DNA from: SG8-40 sp035528435
GTDB taxonomy: Bacteria; Pseudomonadota; Gammaproteobacteria; Burkholderiales; Eutrophovitaceae
Direction: 5' to 3'
NCBI GenBank assembly: GCA_035528435.1
Contig: DATKYN010000250.1
Span: forward strand, 1 to 40,469
DNA length: 40,469 nucleotides
Part shown: positions 1-8,184 of the stretch, piece after piece
How positions within the stretch are numbered: the first letter of the stretch is position 1
Layout: every line of letters starts with the position of its first letter
The notes under the pieces: model-generated
Told to the model about the DNA's origin: nothing
Databases searched by the model: none
What the model saw: only the letters and a program-made list of their open reading frames with translations
Program-made: the position numbers and the translations under genes

Positions 1-246
1 CCAGCAAAATGCGCTGGGTGAGAGAAAAATGAAACATGTCCAACAAAAACCTGGTCGATGGTTTGTGCGATGAACGCTCGTTGCCGGCGCGCTCAAGTGG
101 TCGAAGATTGGATAGTTCGAATGTTCAGCGGCGACCCTCACTTCGAGCACACGGCTCGATAGCCCCGATGATGATCGCAAAGAGTGCACGTTAACCGATC
201 GCATCGAGCTTGCTCAAGCGTGGTAATTGATGGTGGCTCGCGTGAA
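1..246. other. window edge, no gene recognised
   Basis: No reading frame in this stretch has a recognisable product. The gene to the right (ending at 247 on the minus strand) points towards it, so it is the 3' flank of that gene. No clear hairpin followed by a T-run was found. Confidence 0.4.
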
Positions 247-981
247 TCAGGTTTCAGTGCCCGGGTATAACCGAAAACGCGTGTGCCACCATAGCCAGGA
301 CAGCATTGCGAAGAACAGGGTGAAGAGCAAACCGGCAAGCCACTCCATGCTGTTTTCCAGGCGATCTGCCAGTGCCTGGTCACCCAACAAGGCTTTGACG
401 ATCAGATTGATGACCCCGAACGCCAGCAGCATCAGGCACGTTGCGCCGAGTGCTCGATGCAGGCGCCAGGGCACGCGCAGCCAACCGCCTTGCGCCAGAC
501 GGAACACCTGTGCGCTGGTGAGTAGCATGCACAGGAAGGTAAGCCCGAAATAGAAGTTGATTCCGTAACGGCGCAGCCACTGATAGATCTCGCCTTCGCT
601 TCCAAGAAATGAGCCGTAGAGCACGAAGAAAGATCCAGCAAGCACGCCGAGAGGCGCCAATATTGTCGGTGTCAGCGACTTGCCAGTGATTTTGCCAAGG
701 CTTCCCAGCCATCGCGCGCACAGGATCCAGGTTATGGCTTGTAAGGTTGCACCGGGCAGCACGAACGCACGGAACACAAGGTTCGGCAAATCATGCCGGG
801 CGGCGCGGCTGATGGACACGCAGCCATCGAAAAACGGATTGCAAGGAACGATCAGACCGCTTTGAACAGAAAGCAGCAAAGCGGAAACGGCCGCGATGGC
901 CGGCAGTAATCCTGCTATCAGTGGTATTGCCCAGACAGACAAGGCTCCGGGGCGTTTGCTGGCACCGGACTCAATCTGCAT
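247..981 (-). CDS. Frag1/DRAM/Sfk1-like integral membrane protein
   Basis: A 244-residue protein with about six hydrophobic membrane-spanning segments and no soluble domain. Seen: an early TM segment followed by a short loop carrying the motif CNPFFDGCVSISRAARH (about residues 47-63). The pattern C-x-PF-x-DGC-x-S-x-S-x-x-x-R is what I recall from bacterial members of the Frag1/DRAM/Sfk1 family. The remaining TMs lie around residues 70-90, 107-128, 143-160, 177-198 and 215-235. In eukaryotes the family includes proteins of autophagy and GPI-anchor remodelling; the bacterial members have no settled function, so none is assigned. The start at 981 is the first Met of the frame and has only a weak ribosome-binding site. 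It is divergent from the GGDEF-EAL gene to its right and shows no operon partner in the window. The family call is by motif memory only and could be wrong; the membrane nature is certain. Confidence 0.6.
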   Translation of the reverse strand: MQIESGASKRPGALSVWAIPLIAGLLPAIAAVSALLLSVQSGLIVPCNPFFDGCVSISRAARHDLPNLVFRAFVLPGATLQAITWILCARWLGSLGKITGKSLTPTILAPLGVLAGSFFVLYGSFLGSEGEIYQWLRRYGINFYFGLTFLCMLLTSAQVFRLAQGGWLRVPWRLHRALGATCLMLLAFGVINLIVKALLGDQALADRLENSMEWLAGLLFTLFFAMLSWLWWHTRFRLYPGTET

Positions 982-1164
982 GATTGGTAGCCCGCTTGCC
1001 CGCTTCCAAGGGACTGATGAATGGCATGGCTACGGCACAGAAGGTGCTTATGTCGTTAATCAGAAACGATTTGTAACTATCTGATTTGAAAAATTTCATC
1101 GCTTAATCACAGGGATTTTTGAGGTATTCACGGACGCTTCGGCATTATCGCTGGGCGGTCGCTT

Positions 1165-1197
1165 CCAGGAAACGTTTCCTTAACGCGGATTTCCTGG
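1165..1197 (+). promoter_or_regulatory. palindrome with competing inverted repeats upstream of the PAS-GGDEF-EAL gene
   Basis: Positions 1167-1180 read AGGAAACGTTTCCT, a perfect 14-bp palindrome. The left arm CCAGGAAA (1165-1172) is also the exact reverse complement of TTTCCTGG at 1190-1197. In RNA the same left arm could therefore pair locally or with the distal arm. It lies about 90-120 bases before the preferred ATG at 1286. It may be an operator or a small structural switch in the leader. The rest of the 982-1285 intergenic region shows no other clear feature and no confident sigma-70 promoter. Confidence 0.4.
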
Positions 1198-1285
1198 CGC
1201 TGGCGGGGGGATGTTCGGTGAATGGCAGTGGCGCTTGCGGGTTGCCAGGCAAGTGCCTGATGCCAGACACAAACAAGACAAGTCT

Positions 1286-4114
1286 ATGAAGTACATAGAA
1301 AAATATTCCGGAGCCATCTCCGCCAACAAGCAACTGGTTAAGATCGTTTGGCCGTTTATTGTGATCGTGATCCTGCTCGTCTGGTTGTCCTTCGAAAGCA
1401 TGGGGATACTGGTTTCGATCCGGTCGTATGCCGAAGGCGAAAGTCTCTGGTCGAAAGGTCAGAAGACCGCCGTTTTCTCCCTGTTGCGTTACGCGGAAAC
1501 ACAAGACGAGGGTTATTACCGGAGCTACGAACAAGCCATCGCTGTTCCGCTTGGAGACAAAATTGCCCGACTCGAGTACATCAAGGATGACCCTGACCAT
1601 GCGCGTATCTGGAAGGGACTCATTCAGGCGCGCGTTCACCCCGATGAAATTCCCGGCAACATCAGGCTGACTCTTCGTTTCAAGCGCCTTCCGTTCTTCA
1701 AGAAGGTGCTGGGTGTCTGGGCGCACGGGGAGCAATTCGTCGACGAACTGACTTACGCCGCCGCCGACTTGCGCCAGTTGGTACTGTCCGGGCGCGCCAA
1801 CCGTAATACCGTCCAGCCGATCCTCGATCGCATTTACGATATTGAGCGCAGGGTCACGCCCGTGTCCGACGAGTTCACCAGCGCCCTGGGCGATGCGGCG
1901 CGTACCGCACAACTGCTGTTGAAAATCGCCACCATTTTTGCTGTATTGATACTGGTGCCCGTCGGAATGTTTCTTTCCCAATCGATGGTGCGCAATAGGG
2001 AAGAAGCGGAGCGGGCGCTCAAACTGAGCGAGGAACGTTACGATCTTGCGGTGACCGGTAGTAACGACGGTCTGTGGGACTGGAACATCCTGACTGATGC
2101 CATCTATTATTCGCCACGTTTCAAACAATTACTGGGTTTTCGGCCTGGGGAATTCGAGGACACAGTCGACGAGCTGATGTCGCGGCTGCATCCCGAAGAC
2201 GAGAAGGACGTGCGGCACGCGTTCGCGGAACACATCAATCATGGGCATGTGTTCGACGCCGAAATGCGCTTACGGACCAAGTCAGGACAATATCGATGGT
2301 ACCGAAGCCGGGGACAATCTGTCAGAGACACTAACGGAAAGGCGGTGCGGATGGCGGGATCGATGACCGACATCACTGATCGCCAGATCGCCGCTGCCGA
2401 ACTGTTCTCGGAAAAGGAACGTGCCCAAGTCACACTGTCTTCGATTGCCGATGGCGTGATCACAACCGATGCCGACGGCTGGGTCGAATTTCTCAACCCC
2501 GTTGGAGAGTCGTTAACGGGCTGGAAGATGTCCGCCGCACGCGGGCTTCCGCTGCAGGCGATCTGTCGCCTGATCGACGAAACGAGCCGTCAGCCGGCCG
2601 CCAATCTGATTGACGCCGTGCTGCGCGAAGAGCGCACCGTTGATGTTTCTGCAACCATGCTTCTCGTGCGCAACGATGGTATCGAGATCCCGATCGTGCA
2701 TTCCGGCGCTCCGATCCGCGGGCGCGATGGCACGATCAGCGGTGTGGTGCTGGTGCTGCACGACGTGAGCAACGAGCGCCAGTACGCGGCCAAGCTGTCC
2801 TATCAGGCAACGCACGATTCCCTGACCGGGTTAATCAATCGCGCCGAATTCGAGAATCGCCTCAAGGTCGCGTTGCTGTCGGCAGCAAGCCACGGCCGGC
2901 ATCATGCGGTGCTGTACCTTGATCTGGACCAGTTCAAGGTGGTCAACGATACCTGCGGCCATGCGGCCGGCGATCAGCTGATGCGCCAGGTCTCGGGATT
3001 GCTGCAAAGGCGCTTGCGGGAGGGTGACACTCTGGCGCGGCTTGGCGGTGACGAGTTTGGCGTGCTGCTCGAAAATTGTCCGCCGGATCATGCGATGCGC
3101 GTTTCCGAAGAGTTGCGTCAGACCACGCGCGACCTGCATTTTGTCTGGGAATCACGATCGTTTAACGTCAGCGTGAGTATTGGCCTGGTAAACATTGATG
3201 ACGGTTTGTACACCCTTTCCGATGTGCTGAGTGCGGCGGACGCCGCCTGCTATATGGCAAAGGACAAGGGCCGTAACCGGGTCCAGATGTACACGCGCGG
3301 GGACAGCGAGCTTTCGCAACGGCATGGCGAAATGGAATGGGTTGGCCGTATCCAGAAAGCACTCGAAGAGGACCGTTTTGTCCTTTACTCGCAAGATATT
3401 GTCCCGGTCGATGGCAAGAGCAACGATGGAAGGCACTGTGAATTGCTGGTGCGAATGCTCGACGAGAACGGTGAGCTGGTCCCGCCAATGGCATTTATTC
3501 CGGCTGCCGAGCGGTTCGGGTTGATGCCGTCGATCGATCGATGGGTGTTGCGCAACGCGCTGGAGACCATGACGCGCGTGCTGGCCACGCATGACGGAGG
3601 AGGGATCGACAAGTGCGCGATCAACCTGTCGGGCGCGACGATTGGCGACGATACGTTTCTCGATTACGTGCGAGAAGAGCTGGAGCGTTTTGACTTGCCG
3701 CGCAGTCTGATCTGTTTCGAGATTACTGAAACCGCCGCTATCGCCAACCTCGAGCGGGCATCGCGCTTTATCGAGGAAATGAAAGCGCTTGGCTGCTCTT
3801 TCTCGCTGGATGATTTTGGCTCCGGGATGTCTTCGTTCGGCTATTTGAAGCACCTGCCGGTGGATTACCTGAAAATTGACGGAGTTTTCGTCAAAGACAT
3901 GGTTGACGATCCGATTGATCGCGCCATGGTCGAGGCAATCAATAATGTTGGCCATGTCATGGGCAAACAGACCATTGCCGAGTTCGTGGACAGTGATGAG
4001 GTGATGAACGAATTGCGCAAGATCGGCGTTGATTTCGCCCAGGGCTACTGGCTCGGCAAGCCCAGGGTATTTGAACCGCGCCTCAGGATTGTCGCTGCCG
4101 GCAACTCCTCATAA
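1286..4114 (+). CDS. membrane-anchored PAS-PAS-GGDEF-EAL cyclic-di-GMP enzyme
   Basis: Predicted bifunctional c-di-GMP turnover protein of 942 residues. N-terminal TM at about residues 17-37, an extracytoplasmic helical sensor region (about 38-209), a second TM (about 210-235), PAS domain 1 with PAC tail (about 246-366), PAS domain 2 (about 378-500), GGDEF (about 512-680) and EAL (about 686-934). The cyclase motif is an intact GGDEF near residue 586, and an RxxD inhibitory site (REGD) precedes it by five residues. The EAL domain has ELLVR in place of EALLR, but keeps the Glu, the INLSG Asn, the ITET Glu, LDDFGSG and LKIDG. Both activities are therefore possible. The ATG at 1286 is preferred because the hydrophobic segment follows closely; an upstream in-frame ATG at 1211 would add 25 residues without hydrophobic character. 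Neither start has a strong ribosome-binding site. The gene stands alone, so the downstream target is unknown. Confidence 0.88.
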   Translation: MKYIEKYSGAISANKQLVKIVWPFIVIVILLVWLSFESMGILVSIRSYAEGESLWSKGQKTAVFSLLRYAETQDEGYYRSYEQAIAVPLGDKIARLEYIKDDPDHARIWKGLIQARVHPDEIPGNIRLTLRFKRLPFFKKVLGVWAHGEQFVDELTYAAADLRQLVLSGRANRNTVQPILDRIYDIERRVTPVSDEFTSALGDAARTAQLLLKIATIFAVLILVPVGMFLSQSMVRNREEAERALKLSEERYDLAVTGSNDGLWDWNILTDAIYYSPRFKQLLGFRPGEFEDTVDELMSRLHPEDEKDVRHAFAEHINHGHVFDAEMRLRTKSGQYRWYRSRGQSVRDTNGKAVRMAGSMTDITDRQIAAAELFSEKERAQVTLSSIADGVITTDADGWVEFLNPVGESLTGWKMSAARGLPLQAICRLIDETSRQPAANLIDAVLREERTVDVSATMLLVRNDGIEIPIVHSGAPIRGRDGTISGVVLVLHDVSNERQYAAKLSYQATHDSLTGLINRAEFENRLKVALLSAASHGRHHAVLYLDLDQFKVVNDTCGHAAGDQLMRQVSGLLQRRLREGDTLARLGGDEFGVLLENCPPDHAMRVSEELRQTTRDLHFVWESRSFNVSVSIGLVNIDDGLYTLSDVLSAADAACYMAKDKGRNRVQMYTRGDSELSQRHGEMEWVGRIQKALEEDRFVLYSQDIVPVDGKSNDGRHCELLVRMLDENGELVPPMAFIPAAERFGLMPSIDRWVLRNALETMTRVLATHDGGGIDKCAINLSGATIGDDTFLDYVREELERFDLPRSLICFEITETAAIANLERASRFIEEMKALGCSFSLDDFGSGMSSFGYLKHLPVDYLKIDGVFVKDMVDDPIDRAMVEAINNVGHVMGKQTIAEFVDSDEVMNELRKIGVDFAQGYWLGKPRVFEPRLRIVAAGNSS

Positions 4115-4130
4115 GCCGAAGAAGGCCTCC

Positions 4131-4152
4131 TGCTGCCTCCTCGCAGGCAGCA
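4131..4152 (+). terminator. hairpin after the GGDEF-EAL gene
   Basis: TGCTGCCT (4131-4138) and AGGCAGCA (4145-4152) form a perfect 8-bp stem with a 6-base loop, 17 bases past the stop codon at 4114. No T-run follows immediately, so it is a weak intrinsic terminator at best and may only stabilise the transcript end. Confidence 0.4.
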
Positions 4153-4315
4153 CAAAGAAACTATTTTCAATTGGTTGCGCCAGATTCGATCTACTATATG
4201 GGGCGGGTGCTTGCGCGGTCGAACGTACTCCCCGAACCGCACAATTCCTCTGCATTGCCTGTAAATGGGCGCCATAGATTCTGTTGTCACCCGAATGGGT
4301 GAAGGCGCGACCAAA

Positions 4316-4341
4316 GTTAACAAATCGTCAGATTTGACAAC
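4316..4341. promoter_or_regulatory. inverted repeat overlapping a TTGACA box, candidate operator
   Basis: GTTAACAAATC (4316-4326) and GATTTGACAAC (4331-4341) form an inverted repeat with 9 of 11 matching positions and a 4-base spacer (GTCA). The inner arms CAAATC/GATTTG are perfect. The right arm contains TTGACA (4334-4339), a consensus -35 hexamer; the matching -10 is unconvincing. Such a dimer-sized palindrome about 145 bases before the next start codon looks like a repressor site for the downstream diiron-protein pair. The rest of the 4115-4483 intergenic region holds only the hairpin at 4131 and nothing else recognisable. Confidence 0.4.
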
Positions 4342-4483
4342 CCTTGAAATGTTTTGCATCGTTGCAGGAAGACCCAGGCTTCCTCTCCAAGGTGTTCGCG
4401 CCACAATTTCGAGAGCTCAGGTAGGGTAACAAGTGGAGACTTTGGGCTCCGGCTGCAGTATTGAAATTGGGAGAGTGTTCTTC

Positions 4484-5344
4484 ATGGGCTCGATGCTTGA
4501 GATTTCGCCGCATCCGCATTGGGTTGCTGCGCTGGATGACTATGTGGCACCGTATTGGCAAGAGACGCTGCACAGTGATTGGGCCGAGGGCGTCGCGAAC
4601 ACGACACTGACTGTTGCGGAAATGCAGGGTTGGCTACTGCAGCTCTATCCATTCATCCACACCTTTCCGAAGTTCCTCGCCGAGGCATTGACCAAGGTCG
4701 AGGACGACTACTCGAGGGGTTTCCTGATCGACAATATTCGCGTCGAGAAGGCGCATGCCGAACACTGGCTCTGGATGGGGGAAGGCTTCGGCCTGAAGCG
4801 CGCCGAAATGATCGACCTTGCTGAAGGCAACAAGCCGGTGCTGCGAGACGTGCAATCCCTGACCGACTGGCTTTGGTACGTCAACGCGAAGGGCTCTCTG
4901 GCAGAGGCTGTGGCGGCAACCAGCTATGCGATCGAGGGTCTGACAGGTGACCTCGCGCGCAAAGTAATCACCGGATTTGAGGCCTACCGCGGGCACGACG
5001 GTGTCGACATGAAGCCCAGGACGTACAAGTGGATGCGTGAGCACGTGCAGTACGATGACGTTCATCCCATCATCGCGCTGGAAGTCGTCAAGCAGTATGC
5101 AACCAGCGAAAAGTTGCAGAGGAAGGTCATGCTCGCGGCCAAGCGCAGCGTGCAGCTACTGCATAACGCACTGATGACCTCCTACAAGGCCTACTCGGTG
5201 AAGGCGGATTTCGAAGCCGGGGTTGAAACGGGCGAGAGCCGGAATGAGCGGCGAGCAGATCGTCGGGTCGAGGTCATGGTGACCGGCTTCCCGGAACGCC
5301 GATTTGGCGAGCGTCGCGGCCGATTGGCGCGGGTCTGCGCCTGA
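4484..5344 (+). CDS. TenA/PqqC/heme-oxygenase-like diiron-type protein with Arg-rich C-terminal tail
   Basis: A 286-residue all-helical protein of the TENA/PqqC/heme-oxygenase-like fold. Candidate metal ligands are visible in the order usual for heme-oxygenase-like diiron enzymes: an E-x-x-H-x-x-H cluster in EKAHAEHW (E88, H91, H94), a central Glu in YAIEG (E151), and D-x-x-H in the YDDVH stretch (about D191/H194). These enzymes use O2 for oxidations or C-C cleavages; the substrate here cannot be told. The last 30 residues differ from the fold and are rich in Arg pairs (ERRADRR, then GFPERRFGERR). The same pattern closes the next gene. The ATG at 4484 has GGGAG at 4469-4473, spacing 10; an in-frame GTG at 4433 would add 17 residues, and an ATG at 4493 is also possible. 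It is probably co-transcribed with the next gene, whose preferred start is 66 bases downstream. Confidence 0.72.
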   Translation: MGSMLEISPHPHWVAALDDYVAPYWQETLHSDWAEGVANTTLTVAEMQGWLLQLYPFIHTFPKFLAEALTKVEDDYSRGFLIDNIRVEKAHAEHWLWMGEGFGLKRAEMIDLAEGNKPVLRDVQSLTDWLWYVNAKGSLAEAVAATSYAIEGLTGDLARKVITGFEAYRGHDGVDMKPRTYKWMREHVQYDDVHPIIALEVVKQYATSEKLQRKVMLAAKRSVQLLHNALMTSYKAYSVKADFEAGVETGESRNERRADRRVEVMVTGFPERRFGERRGRLARVCA

Positions 5345-5410
5345 CCAGGCATTGAAAGCCACCGCGTTGCCGTTTACGATACCCCCCCAAGTCGATTGGA
5401 GCTGCGTGTT

Positions 5411-6457
5411 TTGAGTGCGCGAACGTTTACCTACGAGCCCAAACTTGTCGACAGAATTGTCGTTCGGGACTTCGCGTTCGAGTTTCCCCAGGACCTGGAC
5501 CCGGTCTGGCGACCGGATAATCCGGTTGTTACCCATCTGTTCAACGGCCTGTCGCTGGTCAAGCCCTACCTCGAACCCTACCTTGCCAAGTCGACCCAGG
5601 CCGCAATACCGTACATTGATGTGCCGGAGCTGGTGCGGGACATGCACGCATTCAGCGCCCAGGAATCGCGACATTTCGAATGTCATCGGCGGCTCAACGA
5701 AATTCTGAAATCCAACGGCTATCCCGAGCTCGCTCAGGTAGAACAGAAAATGGCTCGCTCGTATGGGCGTTTGCGCAAGAAGAGCCTGCGTACGCAACTG
5801 GCCTATAACGCCGGATTCGAATGCATGACCAATGGCTTCACGAACTGGATGATCAACAAGAGGACCACGTTGTTCGCTGGAGGATCACCTCATGTCGTGT
5901 CCTTCTTCCTGATGCATGCTGTAGAGGAAACCGAGCACAAGACTGTTGCATTCGACTTGTACATGGCCTATTCAGGCAAGTACTGGCCGCGAGCGCTGGG
6001 CGTTATCCACGGATCGTTCCACGTGCTCGGATTCAGTCTTGCCGGCATGTTTACCGCGTTGAAGAAAGACCGGCAGCTTGGCAAGCCGCGCAGTACGTTG
6101 AGCGTCGTGCGCGAAGTGGGCTCGATGATCTATAACGTTGCGCCGTACCTGCTCCGGGCGCTGCTGCCCTGGCACAATCCGCGGCGCGACGAGGATCCAC
6201 AGTGGATGAAGGACTGGATCCGTGGATACGCCAAATTGCCCAAGGGTGCATTGTTGCCGCTCGTCGATACCAGCGATCCGGCGATGCCCGTCCCGTTTTC
6301 GACGGCGCCGGAAGGTCCTCGTGTGTCGCGACTTGATGCCGAGCGACGCAAGGGTGATCGCAGGCGCCGTACGGTAAGCGACGTGGCCAGTGTGTTGGGT
6401 TTTCCTGATCGCCGGGTTGCGGATCGGCGCAGTGTGCAGGATCTGGTTGGCGCCTGA
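5411..6457 (+). CDS. PF10118-like predicted metal-dependent hydrolase with the same Arg-rich tail
   Basis: A 348-residue protein resembling the predicted metal-dependent hydrolases of Pfam PF10118, which look ferritin- or diiron-like. Seen: E-x-x-H-x-x-x-H in QESRHFECH (E85, H88, H92) and E-E-x-E-H in VEETEHK (E172, E173, E175, H176), with a hydrophobic helical segment about residues 195-215. The family has no firmly proven reaction. The C-terminus (about residues 310-340) carries ERRKGDRR and GFPDRRVADRR, matching the tail of the preceding gene although the main domains differ. The start is a TTG at 5411, with GGAG at 5398-5401 nine bases before it; a TTG at 5396 is an alternative that leaves that GGAG inside the coding region. 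It is probably the second gene of a two-gene operon that ends at the terminator at 6514. Confidence 0.72.
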   Translation: MSARTFTYEPKLVDRIVVRDFAFEFPQDLDPVWRPDNPVVTHLFNGLSLVKPYLEPYLAKSTQAAIPYIDVPELVRDMHAFSAQESRHFECHRRLNEILKSNGYPELAQVEQKMARSYGRLRKKSLRTQLAYNAGFECMTNGFTNWMINKRTTLFAGGSPHVVSFFLMHAVEETEHKTVAFDLYMAYSGKYWPRALGVIHGSFHVLGFSLAGMFTALKKDRQLGKPRSTLSVVREVGSMIYNVAPYLLRALLPWHNPRRDEDPQWMKDWIRGYAKLPKGALLPLVDTSDPAMPVPFSTAPEGPRVSRLDAERRKGDRRRRTVSDVASVLGFPDRRVADRRSVQDLVGA

Positions 6458-6513
6458 AAACAGACAGGCTTCGGTCGCAACGTGAACATAATTTGAGCCG
6501 CGGGACAGCAACG

Positions 6514-6546
6514 ACGGGCACCTTCAAGGTGCCCGTTCCTGTTTTT
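6514..6546 (+). terminator. intrinsic terminator
   Basis: ACGGGCACCT (6514-6523) and AGGTGCCCGT (6527-6536) form a perfect 10-bp stem with a 3-base loop. It is followed by TCCTGTTTTT (6537-6546). It lies 57 bases past the stop of the PF10118-like gene and closes that operon. Confidence 0.88.
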
Positions 6547-6556
6547 GCGACCTCGA

Positions 6557-6590
6557 TTGACTTTTTGTGGGCCGACGGTATTCTGTATAC
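6557..6590 (+). promoter_or_regulatory. sigma-70-like promoter with candidate GntR operator
   Basis: TTGACT (6557-6562) and TATTCT (6579-6584) are separated by 16 bases and resemble a sigma-70 promoter. The -10 box is overlapped by a GTATAC palindrome (6585-6590). GTATAC cores are typical of operators of FCD-type GntR regulators, so autoregulation is plausible. The position supports a GntR start codon downstream of this element, not at 6545. Confidence 0.5.
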
Positions 6591-6616
6591 CGAACTCACA
6601 ATATCGAAAGCTCGGG

Positions 6617-7285
6617 TTGTCCTTGCTGCGCCGAATCGAATTTGCTCCCGACCTCACTGAACAGGTCTATGAACGCCTGCTCGAGGCGATTTGCATCGGT
6701 GAGTTGCTGCCCGAAGCCCGGCTCACGCAACAGGAACTGGCCGCCTCTTTGAATGTGTCGCGCCAACCGGTATTGCAGGCGCTGCGCACGCTGCGCAAGG
6801 ACGGATTCGTTATTGATTCTGGCAGGCGTGGCCTGATGGTGGCGCCGCTCGATGCGCGTGTCATCGAACAGACTTACCAGGTGCGGGCGGTGCTCGACGG
6901 GCTGGCGGCTCGTGAGGCGGCCTCACGCAAGGCGCGATTGGCTGATGATTTGATCCGGGAAGGCAGATCTGCCGCCGCTACTGGCAGTATCGCCGCCATG
7001 ATCGAGGCCGACCTGAAGTTTCATCAGGCTTTGTACGATGCGTCCGCTAATCCACTGATCAGAGAGGCTGCGAGTCAGCACTGGCAGCATATCCGCAGAG
7101 CGATGGGGGCTGTGCTGATGCACGCGGAACGGCGTGAATTTGTCTGGGATGAGCACGCACGCATCGTTGACGCGGTCAATTCAGGAGACCCTGTGCTCGC
7201 GGAAAAAATTGCTCGTGCGCACGGTGAGGATGCCGGCAAGGCGCTTGCCAGTGCGCTGGAACGTGTTATTCGGCAAGCGTCATAG
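6617..7285 (+). CDS. GntR-family transcriptional regulator, FCD (FadR-like) subfamily
   Basis: About 222 residues: an N-terminal winged helix-turn-helix (about residues 8-75, with LTQQELAASLNVSRQPVLQAL as the helix-turn-helix) and a helical FCD ligand domain (about 85-215). The FCD metal ligands appear complete: D132 and H136 in the DLKFH segment, H180 in WDEHARI and H202 in ARAHGED. Such regulators bind a small carboxylate or sugar acid through a metal and derepress a catabolic operon. A TTG at 6617 (or 6623) is preferred because a promoter and GTATAC operator lie at 6557-6590; the upstream ATG at 6545 would put both inside the coding region and add an atypical 24-residue leader. It precedes the dioxygenase gene by 47 bases on the same strand, so it most likely controls itself and the next two genes. 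The effector is unknown. Confidence 0.85.
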   Translation: MSLLRRIEFAPDLTEQVYERLLEAICIGELLPEARLTQQELAASLNVSRQPVLQALRTLRKDGFVIDSGRRGLMVAPLDARVIEQTYQVRAVLDGLAAREAASRKARLADDLIREGRSAAATGSIAAMIEADLKFHQALYDASANPLIREAASQHWQHIRRAMGAVLMHAERREFVWDEHARIVDAVNSGDPVLAEKIARAHGEDAGKALASALERVIRQAS

Positions 7286-7332
7286 CGAACGCAAATTCAA
7301 ATATAGCGACAAGTGCGCGAGGAGATACGGAA

Positions 7333-8175
7333 ATGAAATTAACGCAGGAACAGATCGACCAGTTTGCCGACCAGGGATATTTGTTTTTCCCCTCGCTGTT
7401 TACGCCTGGCGAAATCGATGTGCTCAATGGTCAGCTTGAAGAGATTTTTTCTGATCATCGGCCGGAGAATGTGCGCGAGAAAAGCTCGGGCGCCATCCGA
7501 ACCAGTTTTGGTGTGCACATGTACAACGCCCCTTTCGCACGCCTCGCCCGCCATCCGCGTATGGTCGAACCGGTGAGGCAGATTTACGGCGAAGACGTCT
7601 ACATGCATCAGTTCAAGGTTAACGCCAAGGCCGCGTTTGATGGTGATGTCTGGCAATGGCATCAGGACTTTGGCACCTGGCACGTCGATGACCAGATGCC
7701 CGAGCCGCGGGCAATGAATGTCGCTATTTTTCTCGACGATGTCACCGAGTTCAACGGGCCGTTGATGTTCATTCCGAAAAGCCACAAACTGGGTGCTATA
7801 GAGGCGAAGCATGACACCGAGACGACGAGCTATCCGTTGTGGACGGTTGACCAGCAGACGATCAGCAGGCTTGCAGCGAATGGTGGTCTGGTGGCACCGA
7901 AGGGTCCCGCCGGTTCCATGATTCTTTTCCACTCCTGCCTGGTGCACGCATCCGGTTCGAACCTTTCGCCATGGCATCGGCGCACCGTTTACCTGAGCCT
8001 GTGCGCCGTCTCCAATCACATTCGCCAGTTCAAGCGCCCGGCTTATATTGCGCAGCGTGATTTCGAGGCCATCGAATGTCTTCCCGACGACTGTTTGCTC
8101 AATGACTACGAAGTCGCTTTGCCGTGGAAGAACGGCGCGCCGCAAGCTGCGCTGAAGCCGCAGCTGGTTGCCTGA
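7333..8175 (+). CDS. PhyH-family Fe(II)/2-oxoglutarate dioxygenase, ectoine-hydroxylase-like
   Basis: A 280-residue non-heme iron dioxygenase of the phytanoyl-CoA dioxygenase family. The iron triad is visible: H110 and D112 in the WHQDFGTWH stretch, H205 in CLVHASG, with an Arg (R216 or R217) for 2-oxoglutarate. The layout around these residues (WHQDF-x-x-W-x-x-x-D-x-MP, NGPLMFIPKSH, VAPKGPAGSMILFH) follows the pattern of EctD ectoine hydroxylase and its relatives acting on free amino acids. No ectoine synthesis genes are nearby, and the dehydrogenase neighbour suggests a catabolic use, so ectoine hydroxylase is not claimed. The ATG at 7333 has GGAG at 7321-7324, spacing 8. The next gene follows after 9 bases. 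Expected reaction: hydroxylation or oxidative cleavage of a small polar substrate in the cytoplasm. Confidence 0.87.
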   Translation: MKLTQEQIDQFADQGYLFFPSLFTPGEIDVLNGQLEEIFSDHRPENVREKSSGAIRTSFGVHMYNAPFARLARHPRMVEPVRQIYGEDVYMHQFKVNAKAAFDGDVWQWHQDFGTWHVDDQMPEPRAMNVAIFLDDVTEFNGPLMFIPKSHKLGAIEAKHDTETTSYPLWTVDQQTISRLAANGGLVAPKGPAGSMILFHSCLVHASGSNLSPWHRRTVYLSLCAVSNHIRQFKRPAYIAQRDFEAIECLPDDCLLNDYEVALPWKNGAPQAALKPQLVA

Positions 8176-8184
8176 GGAGGTCGC

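Noticed and set aside
1145..2128. A 327-codon minus-strand frame inside the PAS-GGDEF-EAL gene.
   Set aside because: The opposite strand encodes clear TM and PAS segments; the antisense protein has no family features.
4045..4404. A 119-codon minus-strand frame covering the intergenic gap after the first GGDEF-EAL gene.
   Set aside because: No ribosome-binding site, no recognisable motif, and it overlaps a real gene end and a hairpin.
7333..8175. Naming the dioxygenase ectD.
   Set aside because: The active-site pattern is similar, but no ect genes are nearby and the operon partners suggest catabolism.
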